Shown: in pieces, positions 12,603 to 24,501 of the stretch
Layout of the letters: the number at the start of each line of letters is the position of its first letter
Position numbering within the stretch: the stretch's first letter is position 1
NCBI RefSeq assembly: GCF_046630445.1
Contig: NC_092335.1
Location: 5,685,501 to 5,749,500 of the forward strand
DNA: 64,000 nt
DNA from: Rutidosis leptorrhynchoides
Lineage: Eukaryota; Streptophyta; Magnoliopsida; Asterales; Asteraceae
Direction of reading: 5' to 3'
The notes under the pieces: model-generated
The model's database searches: none
Seen by the model: the letters and a program-made list of their open reading frames with translations, nothing else
Told to the model about the DNA's origin: nothing
Made by a program: the position numbers and the translations under genes

Positions 12603-12892
12603 AATCTAGTAAAAAAAAAAAAAATTGAACGGCAATATCGACATCGAATGCTCATTTGTCATCCACACACGCGTTAGGAGGAAACCCAATTTGCGACGAT
12701 GTTGACAGTACCATCGAAGATTGGGAAAATCCCCCAAAGACTTTCCCAAATCGCATTGATGTTGGCAGTACCATCAAAGGTTGGAAATTCTCTGTTTAGA
12801 GTGAGAATCGAACCTGTGTTGGCAGTACCCCAAGTTGGATCTCACCCCTATACCACTCAAGCCAAGCTTCGGTGTTAACAAATCTAGTAAAA
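12603..12892 (-). mobile_element. tRNA-derived SINE with 12-bp target duplication
   Basis: AATCTAGTAAAA flanks the element at 12603-12614 and 12881-12892. On the minus strand the body begins TGTTAACACCGAAGCTTGG. It has an A-box-like TGGCTTGAGTGGTA (12851-12864) and a B box AGGTTCGATTCT (about 12804-12815), spaced about 50 bases apart as in tRNA genes. It ends in a T run at 12615-12624. A motif close to GTTGGCAGTACC occurs three times inside. The combination of pol III boxes, small size and a direct target duplication supports a SINE; the family name is not known to me. Confidence 0.75.
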
Positions 12893-13326
12893 TTAACCCC
12901 AGCTAGTAACATATTTACACTACCACCATAAAAAATGAGGGGAGTCCATGGCCCTCTCACAACATATATGCATAGTTATACCCTTGGTCACGCGATATAT
13001 ATAATATATGGAAGATAGATAGATATATAACATATAACATTATTCAAAAAATGGAACTAACTAGATAATTGCCGGACCGCGCTTTGCATCGGTTGCATTT
13101 GGTAGACGTTGATTCTTATTCGTAAACTTGATAATGTTATATGTGTAAGAAGTTGTTCTGGTTACAAAGGTAGTGCTAACTATTTTTCAAAAAGAAAATC
13201 CCCCCTTGCTGCAGCTTATCGTTGATGACTTGCTGCTGCTTATTGTTGCTGACTTACTTGTTGATGAGTAACCTGAAATGAAATGTGTTGGTACCGAATT
13301 GGGTGGAATAGCTTCGGTGGTGGTTA

Positions 13327-13370
13327 TTTAGAGTGAAGTTACCACTTTAGAGTGGTTGTTTCACTCTAAA
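13327..13370. repeat. Nested 44-base hairpin
   Basis: Perfect 11-bp outer arms TTTAGAGTGAA and TTCACTCTAAA enclose a second hairpin ACCACT-TTAG-AGTGGT. The structure lies inside the Helitron-like element, near its 3' side. Confidence 0.7.
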
Positions 13371-14152
13371 TTCTCACCATAATGACAACCTAAATAGTGG
13401 GGATAAAATAAGTGAATTGCATACCACACTATTTTCTTTCATCCGACAGGCACTTGATGTCAACATACCATGAACGTTAACGCGCCGATCGTCCCTAACA
13501 CGCTGATTAGAATCAATGGAACTAACTGCCACAGGGGCAACCAACTGATTAGACTATACAACATCTACAACATTGGCAAAAAGATAGCACCAATAACAAA
13601 AAAGAAGACAGTTAGGCCAAAGCATTACCAACAGTTAGAGGAATAGCACCAACGTTTGATTCCCCAAAGGACGAAAAAGATGATACGCTATCAGGCATTC
13701 CACCAGTTGAAAAACTATATAAATAATTACCGCAGTCTGGGAGATGCGCACTCAAAAAGTCAAACACGCATGCAGTGATTTTGCCTGACCCGAACACAAC
13801 TTCTGAAAAATCAGATAACGTATAGCACTTTGTTATTTGTTTAACATAAATGATGAACTTACAAAATTGATCATGCTTATGAACTTACAAAATTCATGTT
13901 CTTTGTTGAAGCTACCCTTGGCCATTTGTACTTAAAAACTGAAAAATCAAGAAACAAAACGTGACCATATTAGCAATTGAACCATCAAACATCACAAACA
14001 CATTTCACTCATAATCAACCACTATCATCACCAATACATTTATACTCACACGCATACTTTACGAAGCCAACACATTTTTATGTAAAATCTAAATTCCCAC
14101 TGTGAGTCCCAGAGTCCGTGCTCTGCATAGTCTTTCTTGGCACCTTTGACAA

Positions 14153-14264
<112 letters not shown>

Positions 14265-16059
14265 AAATAATGATTCACAAAACCATCAATGGTATCATGG
14301 GCTTTTTTTAACGTTTCACTTTAGAGTTCATATAATTCAGTGATCTTCCGAAAAAACCATTGAAATTTGAATTTTGAAATTCGGTATAGAACACGTAAAA
14401 TCAATCAATTTGTTGTGGTGCACCCTTGTTTATTCAATGTCGGTCACCTTTGTAGGTAATGGCATTGTGATTGTCAACAGGACTGAAGGGCAGGAAGTGC
14501 ACCTCTTTAATTCCATCTCTTAGGTCCCATATTGGATTGGCCAGTACAATGCAAGTATTTTCAAACTAATAACTTTGATTTAAGAAACAAATAAGGACAA
14601 AAAATGCTAAGATTGTGCGTTATAAGCGATTCAAAAATTGGTATGAATATGGATTTTAAGTCCATTGAAAAAGGCAATAATCATTAAATCAAACCAATTA
14701 ATACCAAATTTATTTAAAGTGAACCACATGATAACCAAAACCGAAGTGTTCCAAAGTCCATGTGATACTGCAACTAACCTGTGTCCAAAGCACTTGAAGA
14801 TTTTGGAGCAACAAATGTTTATCAAGATTTACTTTCTCATCAGTTTGATAGAGCACAATGGGTTGTCATAAAGCACAATAGGTTGCAGACATTCATCAAT
14901 TGAAAATATTTTGCCGCTATTATCAACGTTGAACAAATAGCTAACTTGGACATAATTCGATATGCACGCAGACAAAATTGCTACCACCTTCTTTAATCAC
15001 TTGGTTGACAATTTAATTAACTCGTACAACAAATGTTTGTTAATGGACATAATTCGATATATTTATAAAATCGCAACGTCTTACCTTACCATAGTAAGGT
15101 AGTCTGTTGCTATAGAGAAGAAGGTAAACACTATTGTTGTTGTGACGTCTCTTTCGTAATCACGAATGAATTTGCTCTGGATTCTCATTGGACTTCAAGT
15201 AGGATCGATTGAGTCTTTTTAAAGCCTTTTTGACCTGCAATAATAAAAGCATAAATGCATTTATATGAAAGATCATACAGCCTTCAATGGGTAAAATCCG
15301 AATCCAAATACTTTTGTGATCACATGAAGCATAAACATGGTGCTTTAATTTGTTTCAATGGTTGTGTTATTTGTACTTTGATTATTTGCTTATCATCTCA
15401 CTTACATTGAACTTATTCTATCTACCTATTAAAACACCAACTACTTACCAACTACTTAAACACCAACATACTAAAGTACAATCATTGAAACAAATTAAAA
15501 CACCTGGTCATCACAAAGTACGATACACTAACAACATATTATTTGCTTATATATCACACAAACAACATGTTTCATCTTATTTGTACTTAAACAAAGAATG
15601 AAATATATCAATTTATCTTATGTTATCAATTTAGGATTTCAACAAAAAACTTGATTATCAGAAATTTAAAAGTGATTTCACACGCAATACCCCCAAATAT
15701 AACTCAAGCCATAACTGACTGAAAAAGATAATTATAAAACTAACCTGATTACAATTTCAATCGCAAATTGGAGGAAAGGGCGCTAGAGAAAGAGATTGTG
15801 CATCCCTGAATTGATGCGTCACATACTCAGTGTGTTGTCCTGTGTTTGTACCGTCACGACTTTCGCAGTAAACAATGGATCGGAATCGGAAGTGGTGTTG
15901 CTGGTGCGATATCGAGCAATAGTGTTTGTGACGACGATGGTGTTGACCGCGGTGGCGCTGCCCGTCGCCGGTCGTGGTGGAGGCGATTATTCTGGAAGGA
16001 TGGAGCGATGGAGGTTATTAATGGGGAGGAAGGGTGAGAAGGTGATTACTGGGTAAATA

Positions 16060-16186
16060 AAAATTGGGTGGCGCTAATTGTCGTATTAGGGTAGTTAAAC
16101 GACGTAAATCGGTTCTTCTTTTAGAAAAATTGGGTCGCGCTAATTGTCGTATTAGGGTAGTTAAACGACGTCGGTTCTTCTTTTAG
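16060..16186. repeat. 66-bp tandem duplication
   Basis: Two copies of a unit starting AATTGGGT and ending CTTCTTTTAG, period 66 bp. The second copy lacks a few bases (AAA) next to GACGTCGG. It lies at the presumed 5' end of the Helitron-like element, so the element may have a doubled 5' terminus. Confidence 0.9.
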
Positions 16187-16393
16187 TATATAAGGTAATA
16201 TTGTATATAAATGGAAAAGTTTATTTTTACTTGCGAGTATGTTCAAGCTCATTTACTAAATCATCTTTAAAATATTTTTATTAGTTCAAAATATATAATA
16301 TAATACGAGTATATAGTACGTGACAATGTCGTCGTTGTCAATAAAAGAAGAAAATTAAGCTAACTATTGATTTTATTTTAATTATCGTTGAAG

Positions 16394-16483
16394 TCGATAT
16401 TAAAAATTGATGATATAAGTTCATTCCACTTGCATTAATCGATATTAAAAATTGATGATATAAGTTCATTCCACTTGCATCAA
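16394..16483. repeat. 45-bp tandem duplication
   Basis: Two nearly identical copies of a 45-bp unit beginning TCGATATTAAAAATTGATGA and ending CACTTGCAT(T/C)AA. Confidence 0.9.
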
Positions 16484-16527
16484 TCTCAAACATTAAGTAC
16501 AGATATATATTATTCCGTATATATCTA

Positions 16528-17467
16528 TATACATATGAGAAATTCGTCAAAATATACTTTTTTATAAAGTTTTCGTCCAAAATAAACTTTTTTAAAAGAA
16601 ATTGTCTTTTTACACCATTTGGTAGACCAAAATGTTGGTCGACCACCGTATATCATGGTCGACCACCTCTTTTTTCAAGGTGATCGACCAAGCTTCATTG
16701 AGTCTCCGGTCGACTACCATGTAAACATGGTCGACTTCCTCTCATTTTTTCATGGTCGACTACCCCCAACAAGAAACAACGCGGGCGACCCAATACATGG
16801 TCCGACTACCCAATAGTTTATGATATGTACCTTAGGCACTGCACGATGCGGAGCCTGCACGTACTAATCGTGAAGCCGTCACGAGCTCACCATGCAAGGT
16901 CCAATGAATTCCAGGAGACAAATATTTTGCTCCATAATTGTTTAAGCTATGAGATGTTCAAGCTATGAACTTCTGAGCGACAATGACAAGCAACATTTCG
17001 CATGTTTCTTATTCTACATTTAATTAACTCACGGAATCAGCTTCATAATTGTGAAATATGAAAGTAGTTTTTCGAAGCAGACATAAAACAAAGGGTAGTT
17101 TGACAACTACCTGAAGGTGGCATAACTTTATTTAAACTTCTTACATTGATGTTATTGGAAAACATCATAAAGTATTGGGTATAGTAGTCGACCATGTATT
17201 GAGTCGCCCACGTTGTTTCTTGTTGGGGGTAGTCGATCATGAAGAAATGAGAGGTAGTCGGCCATGTTTACATGGTAGTCGACCGGGGATCGACTCAATG
17301 AAGCTTGGTCGACCACCTTGAAAAAAGAGGTGGTCGACCATGATATATGTTGATCGACCAACATTTTGGTCTACCCAGTGGTGTAAAAAAACATTTTTTT
17401 TTTAAAAAGTGTATTTTGGACGAAAAATTTTTAAAAAGTATATTTTGGCTAATTACCCTATACATAT
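16528..17467. mobile_element. Foldback Mutator-like element with long inverted repeats
   Basis: A 9-bp direct repeat TATACATAT flanks the element (16528-16536 and 17459-17467). The ends are inverted copies: left GAGAAATTCGTCAAAATATA, right (reversed) GGGTAATTAGCCAAAATATA. The inverted repeats extend about 285 bp on each side (16537-16825 and 17165-17458) and carry about ten GGTCGAC-type motifs each. A 9-bp target duplication with very long TIRs fits Mutator-like elements. The central 340 bp is not inverted, encodes nothing intact and could be captured DNA. There is no transposase, so it is non-autonomous. Confidence 0.85.
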
Positions 17468-17729
17468 TTGGATTTTCGACTTCAAAATGGGCTTGAGTGT
17501 AGGGCCCAAGAAGCTATTTGAGCCCACATCATGCAAGTTGGGTTATACACTTTCTTCTATCCAACAACAGTACACGACAATTAACAAATAAGAATCAAAT
17601 CAATTCATACATATTCCTACGTTATAATGATCAAATAACGCATTAAGATTCAACAAATTAAGTGTTTATTTTACAATGAGATTGGAATTGGATTTTAAAC
17701 ACGGCAAACTATATAAAGAAAATCACCGC
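17468..17729. other. Spacer downstream of pectinesterase gene 2
   Basis: Short intergenic interval between the foldback element and the 3' end of gene 2. No feature recognised. Confidence 0.4.
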
Positions 17730-17735
17730 TTTATT
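17730..17735 (-). terminator. Candidate poly(A) signal AATAAA of pectinesterase gene 2
   Basis: AATAAA on the minus strand, 107 bases beyond the stop codon of gene 2. Use is inferred from position. Confidence 0.4.
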
Positions 17736-17841
17736 AACATGGTTAACCATTTAATACTTGAATGAAAGAAATTGTAACAACAAAGATAATTAAAATATGA
17801 ATAAACATAAATTACACGACTTCTCCAACTTCATTTACAAC

Positions 17842-20800
17842 TTAAAGGCCGGCATAAAATGGCACGCCGGTGCCAGGCAACCACGACTGTCCGGCAATGA
17901 AATTCGCCACCGTAAACTTGGAAGCCTCGCTGGCGCTAGTAATAACATGGTAGCCACCCCACTTCACTCTCCTGCTTGTTGAAGAACCCAGTCCAAAATT
18001 ATTATATTCTCCATAATATAAAGTATTAAGAGCAAAATTTCCATTCCATTCTAACCAACCAGCCGGGTCAACCAAATTATCCATAAAACATTTCAAATAT
18101 ACCGTTCTAGAATATTGTTTCCAGGGGCGACCCAAGTATGTTTTAAACGAGGCTTGAACCGGTTTTAAGTCAGATGCAGCCATGATTCTAGAATTATGGA
18201 TTGAGATCCCCGTGTTTTGGTTCGAGTCAGTTCTGCCTTGAGCCGTGATAGTGACCTCTTGACCAGCCATGCCACGTCTTCCATAAATCATACAGTTTTG
18301 GAAAACTACGGCTGCGTTCCCAAATATGAAATCAACTGTGCCGTAAATGTAACATTCTCTGTAGAACTGTCGTTGCGAGTGGACGTAAAGAGTGTCTTGG
18401 TATCCTTCGAAACCACAACGATAGAATACTGATAAGTCGGCGCCTGAACGTAGAGCCACTGCTTGGTGGTTTTGTGGGCCCGCGGTATTGCGGAATGTTA
18501 TGCCACGTGCAATGAAACCAGATCCGGTTACACCTGTTGTTACAAGGAATTTATCAAACATTAATTGATCGACTAAGAATGTTAGTTGTGTATGATACGT
18601 ACCTTTATTACTATTTGTGTGAAATAAACAATTGAATACACAAATTAACTTAGTAATATTACTTGATTTAGCGTCTTTATTACTATTTGTGTGAAATAAA
18701 CAATTGAATACACAAATTAACTTAGTAATATTACTTGATTTAGCGTCTTTATTACAAAATTATGGAACAAGTTTCAAATAAACAAGTTCAAGCCACAAAT
18801 GTCACAAAATGTTGCGGCTTTCCATATAGTAGTGATATTTAATTTTGTGAAATTTCAATTAATTCAAACAAAATAAAATACAACTCTATTTACTTCTTTC
18901 AAAAGGTTTTGTTAATGAAACATTGGCCGGCCACTCCGTACACATGATCTCATTTCTAACATATGATAGTTAAATTGAGCTAACATGAAAGCTAAGATAA
19001 CATTGTTTTTTAGAACATATTCAAATGTCCTACATTATATTGATTTCCTGCTATATATTAGTGTAGTATTTACTTTGTGAAATTTCATTGACTTTTAAAC
19101 AAAATGAAATTTAACTCTATTTACTTAATATCAGAAAGTTACCAAATTTTGACAATTGGAAGTTGGGACCCAAACTAATATTGACTTTTCTTTTAAGGAA
19201 AACTCATATTCATGTCATGAATATCCAGAAATATTTACAAATTTTATCATTGCAGAACTTCAACTCACAATTTTGAGGTATATGTGTTGCCTCGATATTG
19301 CTAGGTCAATTTCCATTTTGTTCGAACTAATCATGACTTAGTTTTGATCATTTTGCGAGATTTTTCAATGTTGTTAATTATATTATATTATATTATATTA
19401 TATTATATTATATTATTATATTATATTATACTTTATACTTACATACTAAACCTCCTCCCAAATTTGGTCGTTTCAGTTTTAACGAGTTGTCGTTTTGAGT
19501 TTGCGCTCACACTACAAATGGTCCTCCAACTTTCGCACAAATTACACACCAACCCCTCAACTTTACATTTTTTCAGGAGTAAAAAACGTAAATTTATAAT
19601 TTAATTAAAATAAAAAAACCTTACTCCACCCGAATTTATAACGGGTCCTATCTTCTCGCTCGGTGCGAGTTAAATTTTTCCGAGGCCACCGTTCAACTCG
19701 AAAAAATCTCACGAACCCAACGGGACTAACTATATGCAAAACGGACATCGTTAAAAAAAACACTAAATAACGGGCCCTATATTCACGCTCGGTGCGAGTT
19801 AAATTTTTCCGAGACCACCGTTCAACTCGAAATAATTTTACGAACACAACGCGACTAACTATACGCGAAACGGACATCGTTAAAAAATATAAATATTTCG
19901 GGTTATATTACATACATATATATACATATACAACACGACTAACTATACGCGAAACGGACATCGTATATCCAAATTGGACCGCGCGTCGAATACAACCGCA
20001 GCAACTTCGGATTTTTTCTAGTTTTTAATTAAGGGAAGCGTGTGTGTATATATATATATATATAAATAGATTACTTACTAACTGTGGCGGAATTAAAGGT
20101 GGTAGAGCCACCTCCATAGCTCCGGCTGCCGGTGATGATGGTGTACTTCAACCCATCTCCCACAAGCATTATATTCTTCATTTTACTACCAATATCAATA
20201 TTTTCACTATAAACACCCCTCTTGATGTAAATAACATATCTCCCACTGCCACTTCTTTTCGAGGCCGCATCAATCGCAGCCTTAATGGTTTTATAATTCC
20301 CTGAACCATCCTGAGCCACCACAAGGTTCGCCTTAGGTGCAGCAGTCTGCAAAAGCTTTCGATCACCGGGTGTAACCCATGCCGGAAATCCTTTTTTATA
20401 AGTCTCTACCGGTGTCGTTGATCCATTATTATTGATGGCTAATGTATTGCTAATAAGCTTTGTAACATTATTTGACATAAGTGGTAACATGTAGTCTGAA
20501 GCATTAAGCTCCACAAACCCAGCACGACATGTTTCTAGATTGGTCAACGCAGTGCTGAGCCACGTTTGAGTGTCGAAATCGGTGCACTTGATGGTTGGGT
20601 CAAGTGTTTGGTTTAGTTGCAATATGGTGTTTTGGTAGAGTGTCAAACAGTCGGCCCATGCAGCTTTTTCTCGTTCGTTACGACACTTTTGGCCTAGCCA
20701 TTTGGTGTGACTCTCGGCCCTGAGCGCCCTTTCCATGGCTAACTCCACAGCCATTTTTTTAAAATCTGATTTGGCTAAAACGTGACCGAATTTTTGAGGT

Positions 20801-20940
20801 TTGGTGCTCATGAAATGCTTACATGGCTCAGGGTTTGGAGTCTTGTCGCACCACCAGTTTACGTCGTTCGGTAAGGCAGATGAAATGAAAGGAGAAATGG
20901 AAATTGTGAGAAGCATGAATATGCAAAGGTTAATGGCCAT
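17842..20940 (-). CDS. Pectinesterase with PMEI pro-domain (gene 2), two exons
   Basis: Exons are 20079-20940 and 17842-18533; the intron runs from GTAAGT to ...AACAACAG, phase 1, and the product is 517 aa. Residues 1-22 form a signal peptide. The PMEI domain (about 27-175) has Cys at 31, 40, 98 and 138. The RKLL processing motif stands at 194-197, where subtilisin-like proteases cut to release the mature enzyme. The catalytic domain (about 205-510) shows [28 protein letters not shown] and LGRPW. Catalytic residues are Q311, Q333, D334, D355, R423 and W425, with the same spacing as in carrot pectinesterase. The intron site equals that of gene 1, so the two are paralogues. The ATG at 20940 directly precedes the hydrophobic signal. 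The gene appears intact; product acts in the cell wall on methylated pectin. Confidence 0.95.
18604..18755. repeat. 72-bp tandem duplication in the gene 2 intron
   Basis: Two identical-looking copies of a 72-bp unit (18604-18675 and 18676-18747) beginning TTTATTACTATTTGTG and ending TTTAGCGTC, followed by eight bases of a third. Near-perfect identity points to a recent event. Confidence 0.95.
19378..19432. repeat. (ATATT)n microsatellite
   Basis: About ten pentanucleotide units with one unit shortened, inside the intron of pectinesterase gene 2. Confidence 0.9.
19480..20021 (+). mobile_element. Non-autonomous Helitron-like element in the gene 2 intron
   Basis: The 3' end has an imperfect hairpin (CCGCAG-CAA-CTTCGG, 19996-20010), seven bases and CTAG at 20018-20021 followed by T. 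The diagnostic block of this family (CTCGGTGCGAGTTAAATTTT ... CGACATCG-like end) occurs twice with a period of about 131 bp (from 19655 and 19786), and its last 28 bases occur a third time at 19937-19965. The CTAG end lies 57 bases from the splice donor of the intron. The left end is not defined. Confidence 0.6.
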
Positions 20941-21011
20941 GGCTATGGCTTAAGAGTTTGTGTGTTGATGTGTGTTTTGTGAGATATATTGGTATGATAA
21001 AGATGGGCGTA

Positions 21012-21020
21012 TATATATTG
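21012..21020 (-). promoter_or_regulatory. Candidate TATA box of pectinesterase gene 2
   Basis: TATATATAC on the minus strand about 72-80 bases before the ATG. A start site about 30 bases downstream would leave a leader of roughly 40 bases. Inferred from position and sequence only. Confidence 0.5.
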
Positions 21021-21460
21021 CTAAAATAATGACAAATGTATACATTGGGACATGTTTGACATTTGACAATGTCACCAATTCTAAACTAGATGTGGGTTGT
21101 TACAAGGAAGATTCTCCTATAATTCTATTAATCAAACTGTTAACTAGTAGGTGATAATTATAAAACTAATTGCTTAGTATAATTAAGCTATAAAGGGAAT
21201 TTTACGGTTTATGAATGTCAACTGAAGAGTTGGAACACATAATTAGTTGTAGTCGTAGTTAGGAAATTAAACGAAAATCAAAATCATTATTTGTCAAAAC
21301 TATACCTCTCTTTTGTAATGTTTATCGACCTTTTTTCATGAGCAAATAGTCCAAAAATTTAACACAAGTAATCAAATTTTTCGATAAATGTAATCTTAAA
21401 AATTCCGTACTTAAAAATGATTATAAAGTCAATTTTGATGATGCCGTCGAAAAAATTTAG

Positions 21461-21725
21461 CTAGTGGCGATCGGGAAGATACGGGTTGTCGTTGTGTTTA
21501 GTGTTTTTTTAAAAATTGTCCGTTTCGCGTATAGTTAGTCCCGTTGGGTTCGTAAGATTTTTCCGAATTGAACGGTGGTCCCGGAAAAATTTAACTTGCA
21601 CCAAACGAGAAGGTATGGCCCGTTATAAATTCGGGTGGAATTAGTTTCTTTTATTTTAATTAAATTATATATTTACACTTTTCACCCCTGAAAAAGTGTG
21701 GGGTCGTTCACTTTAATTAAGTTAA
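21461..21725 (-). mobile_element. Helitron-like fragment of the pectinesterase-region family
   Basis: Inverted copy of the block seen at 4690-5198 and 19480-20021, including the GTTAAATTTTTCCGG and GGGACTAACTATACGCGAAA cores and a CTAG at 21461-21464 at the presumed 3' end. The terminal hairpin is poorly kept. It lies about 500 bp upstream of gene 2. Confidence 0.5.
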
Positions 21726-22051
21726 TCCACATGTTAACCTTTGATTAGTAGGATTAATTACACCTAACACTCCTGAAATTGCGACACGTGTCACATGATT
21801 CCTCATTACTACCCCATTTTACAAATAAAATTAAAAAAAAATGGGTAGATACAGATCTAAACCCACCGTACCCTTCTCTCTTCAACTTTCATCCACCGCA
21901 AGCTTTGAATCGCCAACAATGGCCTCCAGTCACCGTAATATAGGTTGCCGATACAACAGATTTATTCACTACACTTTTACGCATATAATGGTATAAGTTT
22001 TATTAAATTCATCACCGTAATTAGGGTTACGAATCTCGCTGCTTTAATCCT
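21726..22051. other. Spacer, no gene seen
   Basis: AT-rich sequence with several short runs that look exon-like (near 21860-21950) but no ORF or splice structure that can be supported. Confidence 0.35.
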
Positions 22052-22483
22052 TGAAACCTGAATTGATGTTGAGTCATCAAGTATTGTCCAATGTAGTAAT
22101 ATATAATGAACACACCCAATCAAATACTGACACGTGACTTTCAACTTATTAAAGTTTTCCTTATCATCTTCTCACTACTAAAAAAAATGAGAATAAAAAC
22201 TCCTTTTACAAACCTGTTTATTAAACAAGTGCAAAAAACTGGTTCCAAAAAAGATTGCAAACTGGTTTTTTTTTTTAGAAAGGAAATTAGATACCGGTTT
22301 TTTGGAACAACCGGTTTCAAAAGTATACTTTCGAAACCGGTTTTTTAAAACTTTATTTTTTATTGAAACCTGAATTGATGTTGAGTCATCAAATATTGTT
22401 CAATGTCGCAATATATAGTGAACACACCCAATCAAATATTTTCACATGGCTTTCAACTTATTAAAGTTCTCCTTATCATCTTT
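22052..22483. repeat. 120-bp direct repeat flanking a CACTA-like end
   Basis: A block beginning TTGAAACCTGAATTGATGTT occurs at 22052-22172 and again at 22362-22483 with a few differences. The 190 bp between the copies starts with CACTACTAAAAAAAATGAG, like a CACTA terminal repeat, and carries repeated ACCGGTTT-type motifs (22240-22350), as in CACTA subterminal regions. Only one terminus is recognisable. Confidence 0.6.
22173..22360 (+). mobile_element. CACTA-like terminal fragment
   Basis: Starts CACTACTAAAAAAAATG and contains at least five (A)ACYGGTTT(T) motifs in both orientations. CACTA elements start with CACTA and have short repeated subterminal motifs, so the match is reasonable. No second terminus and no transposase are present. 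Confidence 0.45.
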
Positions 22484-22787
22484 AGAATTTTACATGAACA
22501 AACCTTGCTTTCAAATTTGATCGATATCTGTGAATTATATCTAATTTAAAAATCGTCAAACACAAACTCTAAATCATCATACACTTTTGCTTAAAGAATC
22601 ATGAAACGAATGTGGCCGTTATTTCAGTTTCAGGCTTAAACAGTGTTGATGAAAGAAGAATGATATCAAAATATAACTTCTCCATTCATTAACTAAAATT
22701 GATATAAAAATCAAAATAAAAACAACTCTTGTACTTTATTATTAATAGGTTAGTCAAAACTATATGTACATATACAAAAAGTGAGAA
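22484..22787. other. Spacer before the retroelement nest
   Basis: AT-rich sequence without a recognisable feature, ending at the poly(T) start of the minus-strand LINE. Confidence 0.4.
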
Positions 22788-24501
22788 TTTTTTTTTTTTT
22801 AAAAGCAAATAAATATTATTATTAGTAACATGAGTACCGTTACATAGCCCTAAATATATCTATACAATGATAAAACGGAAAGAAAAAGACATGTAAGCTA
22901 TTACTACTTCTATAACATAGGTAAGCCAATGAGGAACCAACTAAAATCGAATGACGGAAACGAACTTGAAGATAATTCAAGCCGGAATAGGGGGAAAACA
23001 GTGCCGATCAAGTGGCTACAAAGTTAACCCCGACTACCCCGCTTAGTCTATTCGACATAGGAGATAGAAGGAACCACAAAAGCCGTACCAATCGCTAGGG
23101 ATGATCCTTAACCGATTCCGATACGATGAGGAGAGTCCGCGACATAAAACGATGGGTTGATCAACCATTGGTGCCAATCAATAGGTTTCTTTTTCCGAGA
23201 TCTTTTTGAAATCCAACTAAAACTTTGTGTTTGAATTTCGGAGATGATAGAAGCGGGGATCCATCCCTTTTTGGAGAAGACTTTGAGATTTCTATGTTTC
23301 CATAAAATGTAGCAAACAATCCATTTCACGGCTTGTCATAAGGAGGTCCCGAAGTTATTTTGGGTGAAGGGTTGGTTGTTAATGATGGCATCGTGAGTGT
23401 TTGAGATAAGTGTAGTATCTTGATTCCACCAATCAAGAACAAGTCTCCAAATTTGTTGAGATTTAAGACAATTGACAAGTGTATGTGCCACGGATTCAAC
23501 GTCCAGGGCACATTGTGGGCAAAGGATGGAGTCTAAATCGATGCCTCTTTTATCAAGTTCGATTCGTACCGGTAGCTTAAGTTGTAATGCGCGCCACGCA
23601 AAGATATAGATTTTTTGTGGGACAAGTTTGTTGCGCGGGATTGGTGTATTTGAGGCATTAATACCGAACTTTAAATTGTTTAAAAGTAATGATAATGATT
23701 TGGTTGTATACGTGCCAGATGGGTCGAGGGTGTATTTCCATGAATCGGGGCAATTAGTGAGGGCAACCGGGGATATTAGGTTATTTAATTCCGTAAGTTC
23801 ATTTAGAGCTCGTCCTGACAGAGGGCGAGACCAACACCAGTTTCCAATCGAAGATGAATCAGCTTGAATAATTCGATCCGCAACCGAAGCATCCTTGTTA
23901 GATTCGAGCATATATAATCTGTGGAATGTCGATCTAAAACATTCGGAACTGCACCAAATATCATTCTAGAATTTTATGGAGGAGCCAGTCCCAGTCTTTT
24001 TGGTGATTGAAGTGGTAAATGCAGCGCCAGTAATATCCGCAATTTTTCCAGCTTTGATAATCTCTTTCCAAACCGTGCGACCTGAAATGTTCCTGCAAGA
24101 AACGTTAGTAGTATCCAACCCCCCAGCCCATAAATACTCGTGATAATTTTGACCCAGAGTTCATTCTTTTCATTTTTAATCGCCACCACCATTTGCATAG
24201 TAGTGATATATTTTTACAAAAAAGAGAACCCACATTTAAGCCACATTTATCATACGGGAGTAATATTTGGTTCCATTTGATCCAGTTTATTTTATTATCG
24301 AGTGTTGTACCACCCCAAAAAAATTTGCGTCTTTTAGTTTCAAGAAGACTAATGATGGACGATGGAGCGTGGAAAAGAGAGAAGTAGTAAAGTGGGATAC
24401 TACTAAGGATGGATTTTATAAGTGTGAGGCGACCGCCGAAGGAGATGGATTTGGCAATCCAATTATAAAGCCTTTTGTCAAATTTTTCGACAATTGGTTT
24501 C

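Noticed and set aside
12804-12864. A functional tRNA gene
   Set aside because: A and B boxes are present but no cloverleaf or anticodon arm can be formed; flanking target duplications indicate a SINE.
15796-16056. GC-richer ORF near the 5' side of the second Helitron-like element
   Set aside because: No domain, low-complexity composition and overlapping frames; more likely part of a captured leader or promoter region than a coding exon.
24222-24501. Idea that the LTR of the first Athila-type element is 280 bp longer than called
   Set aside because: These bases continue the LINE without a break to 22788, and GTTTC with TG...CA ends mark the LTR border at 24502. The extra copy at 38965-39244 is better read as captured flank.
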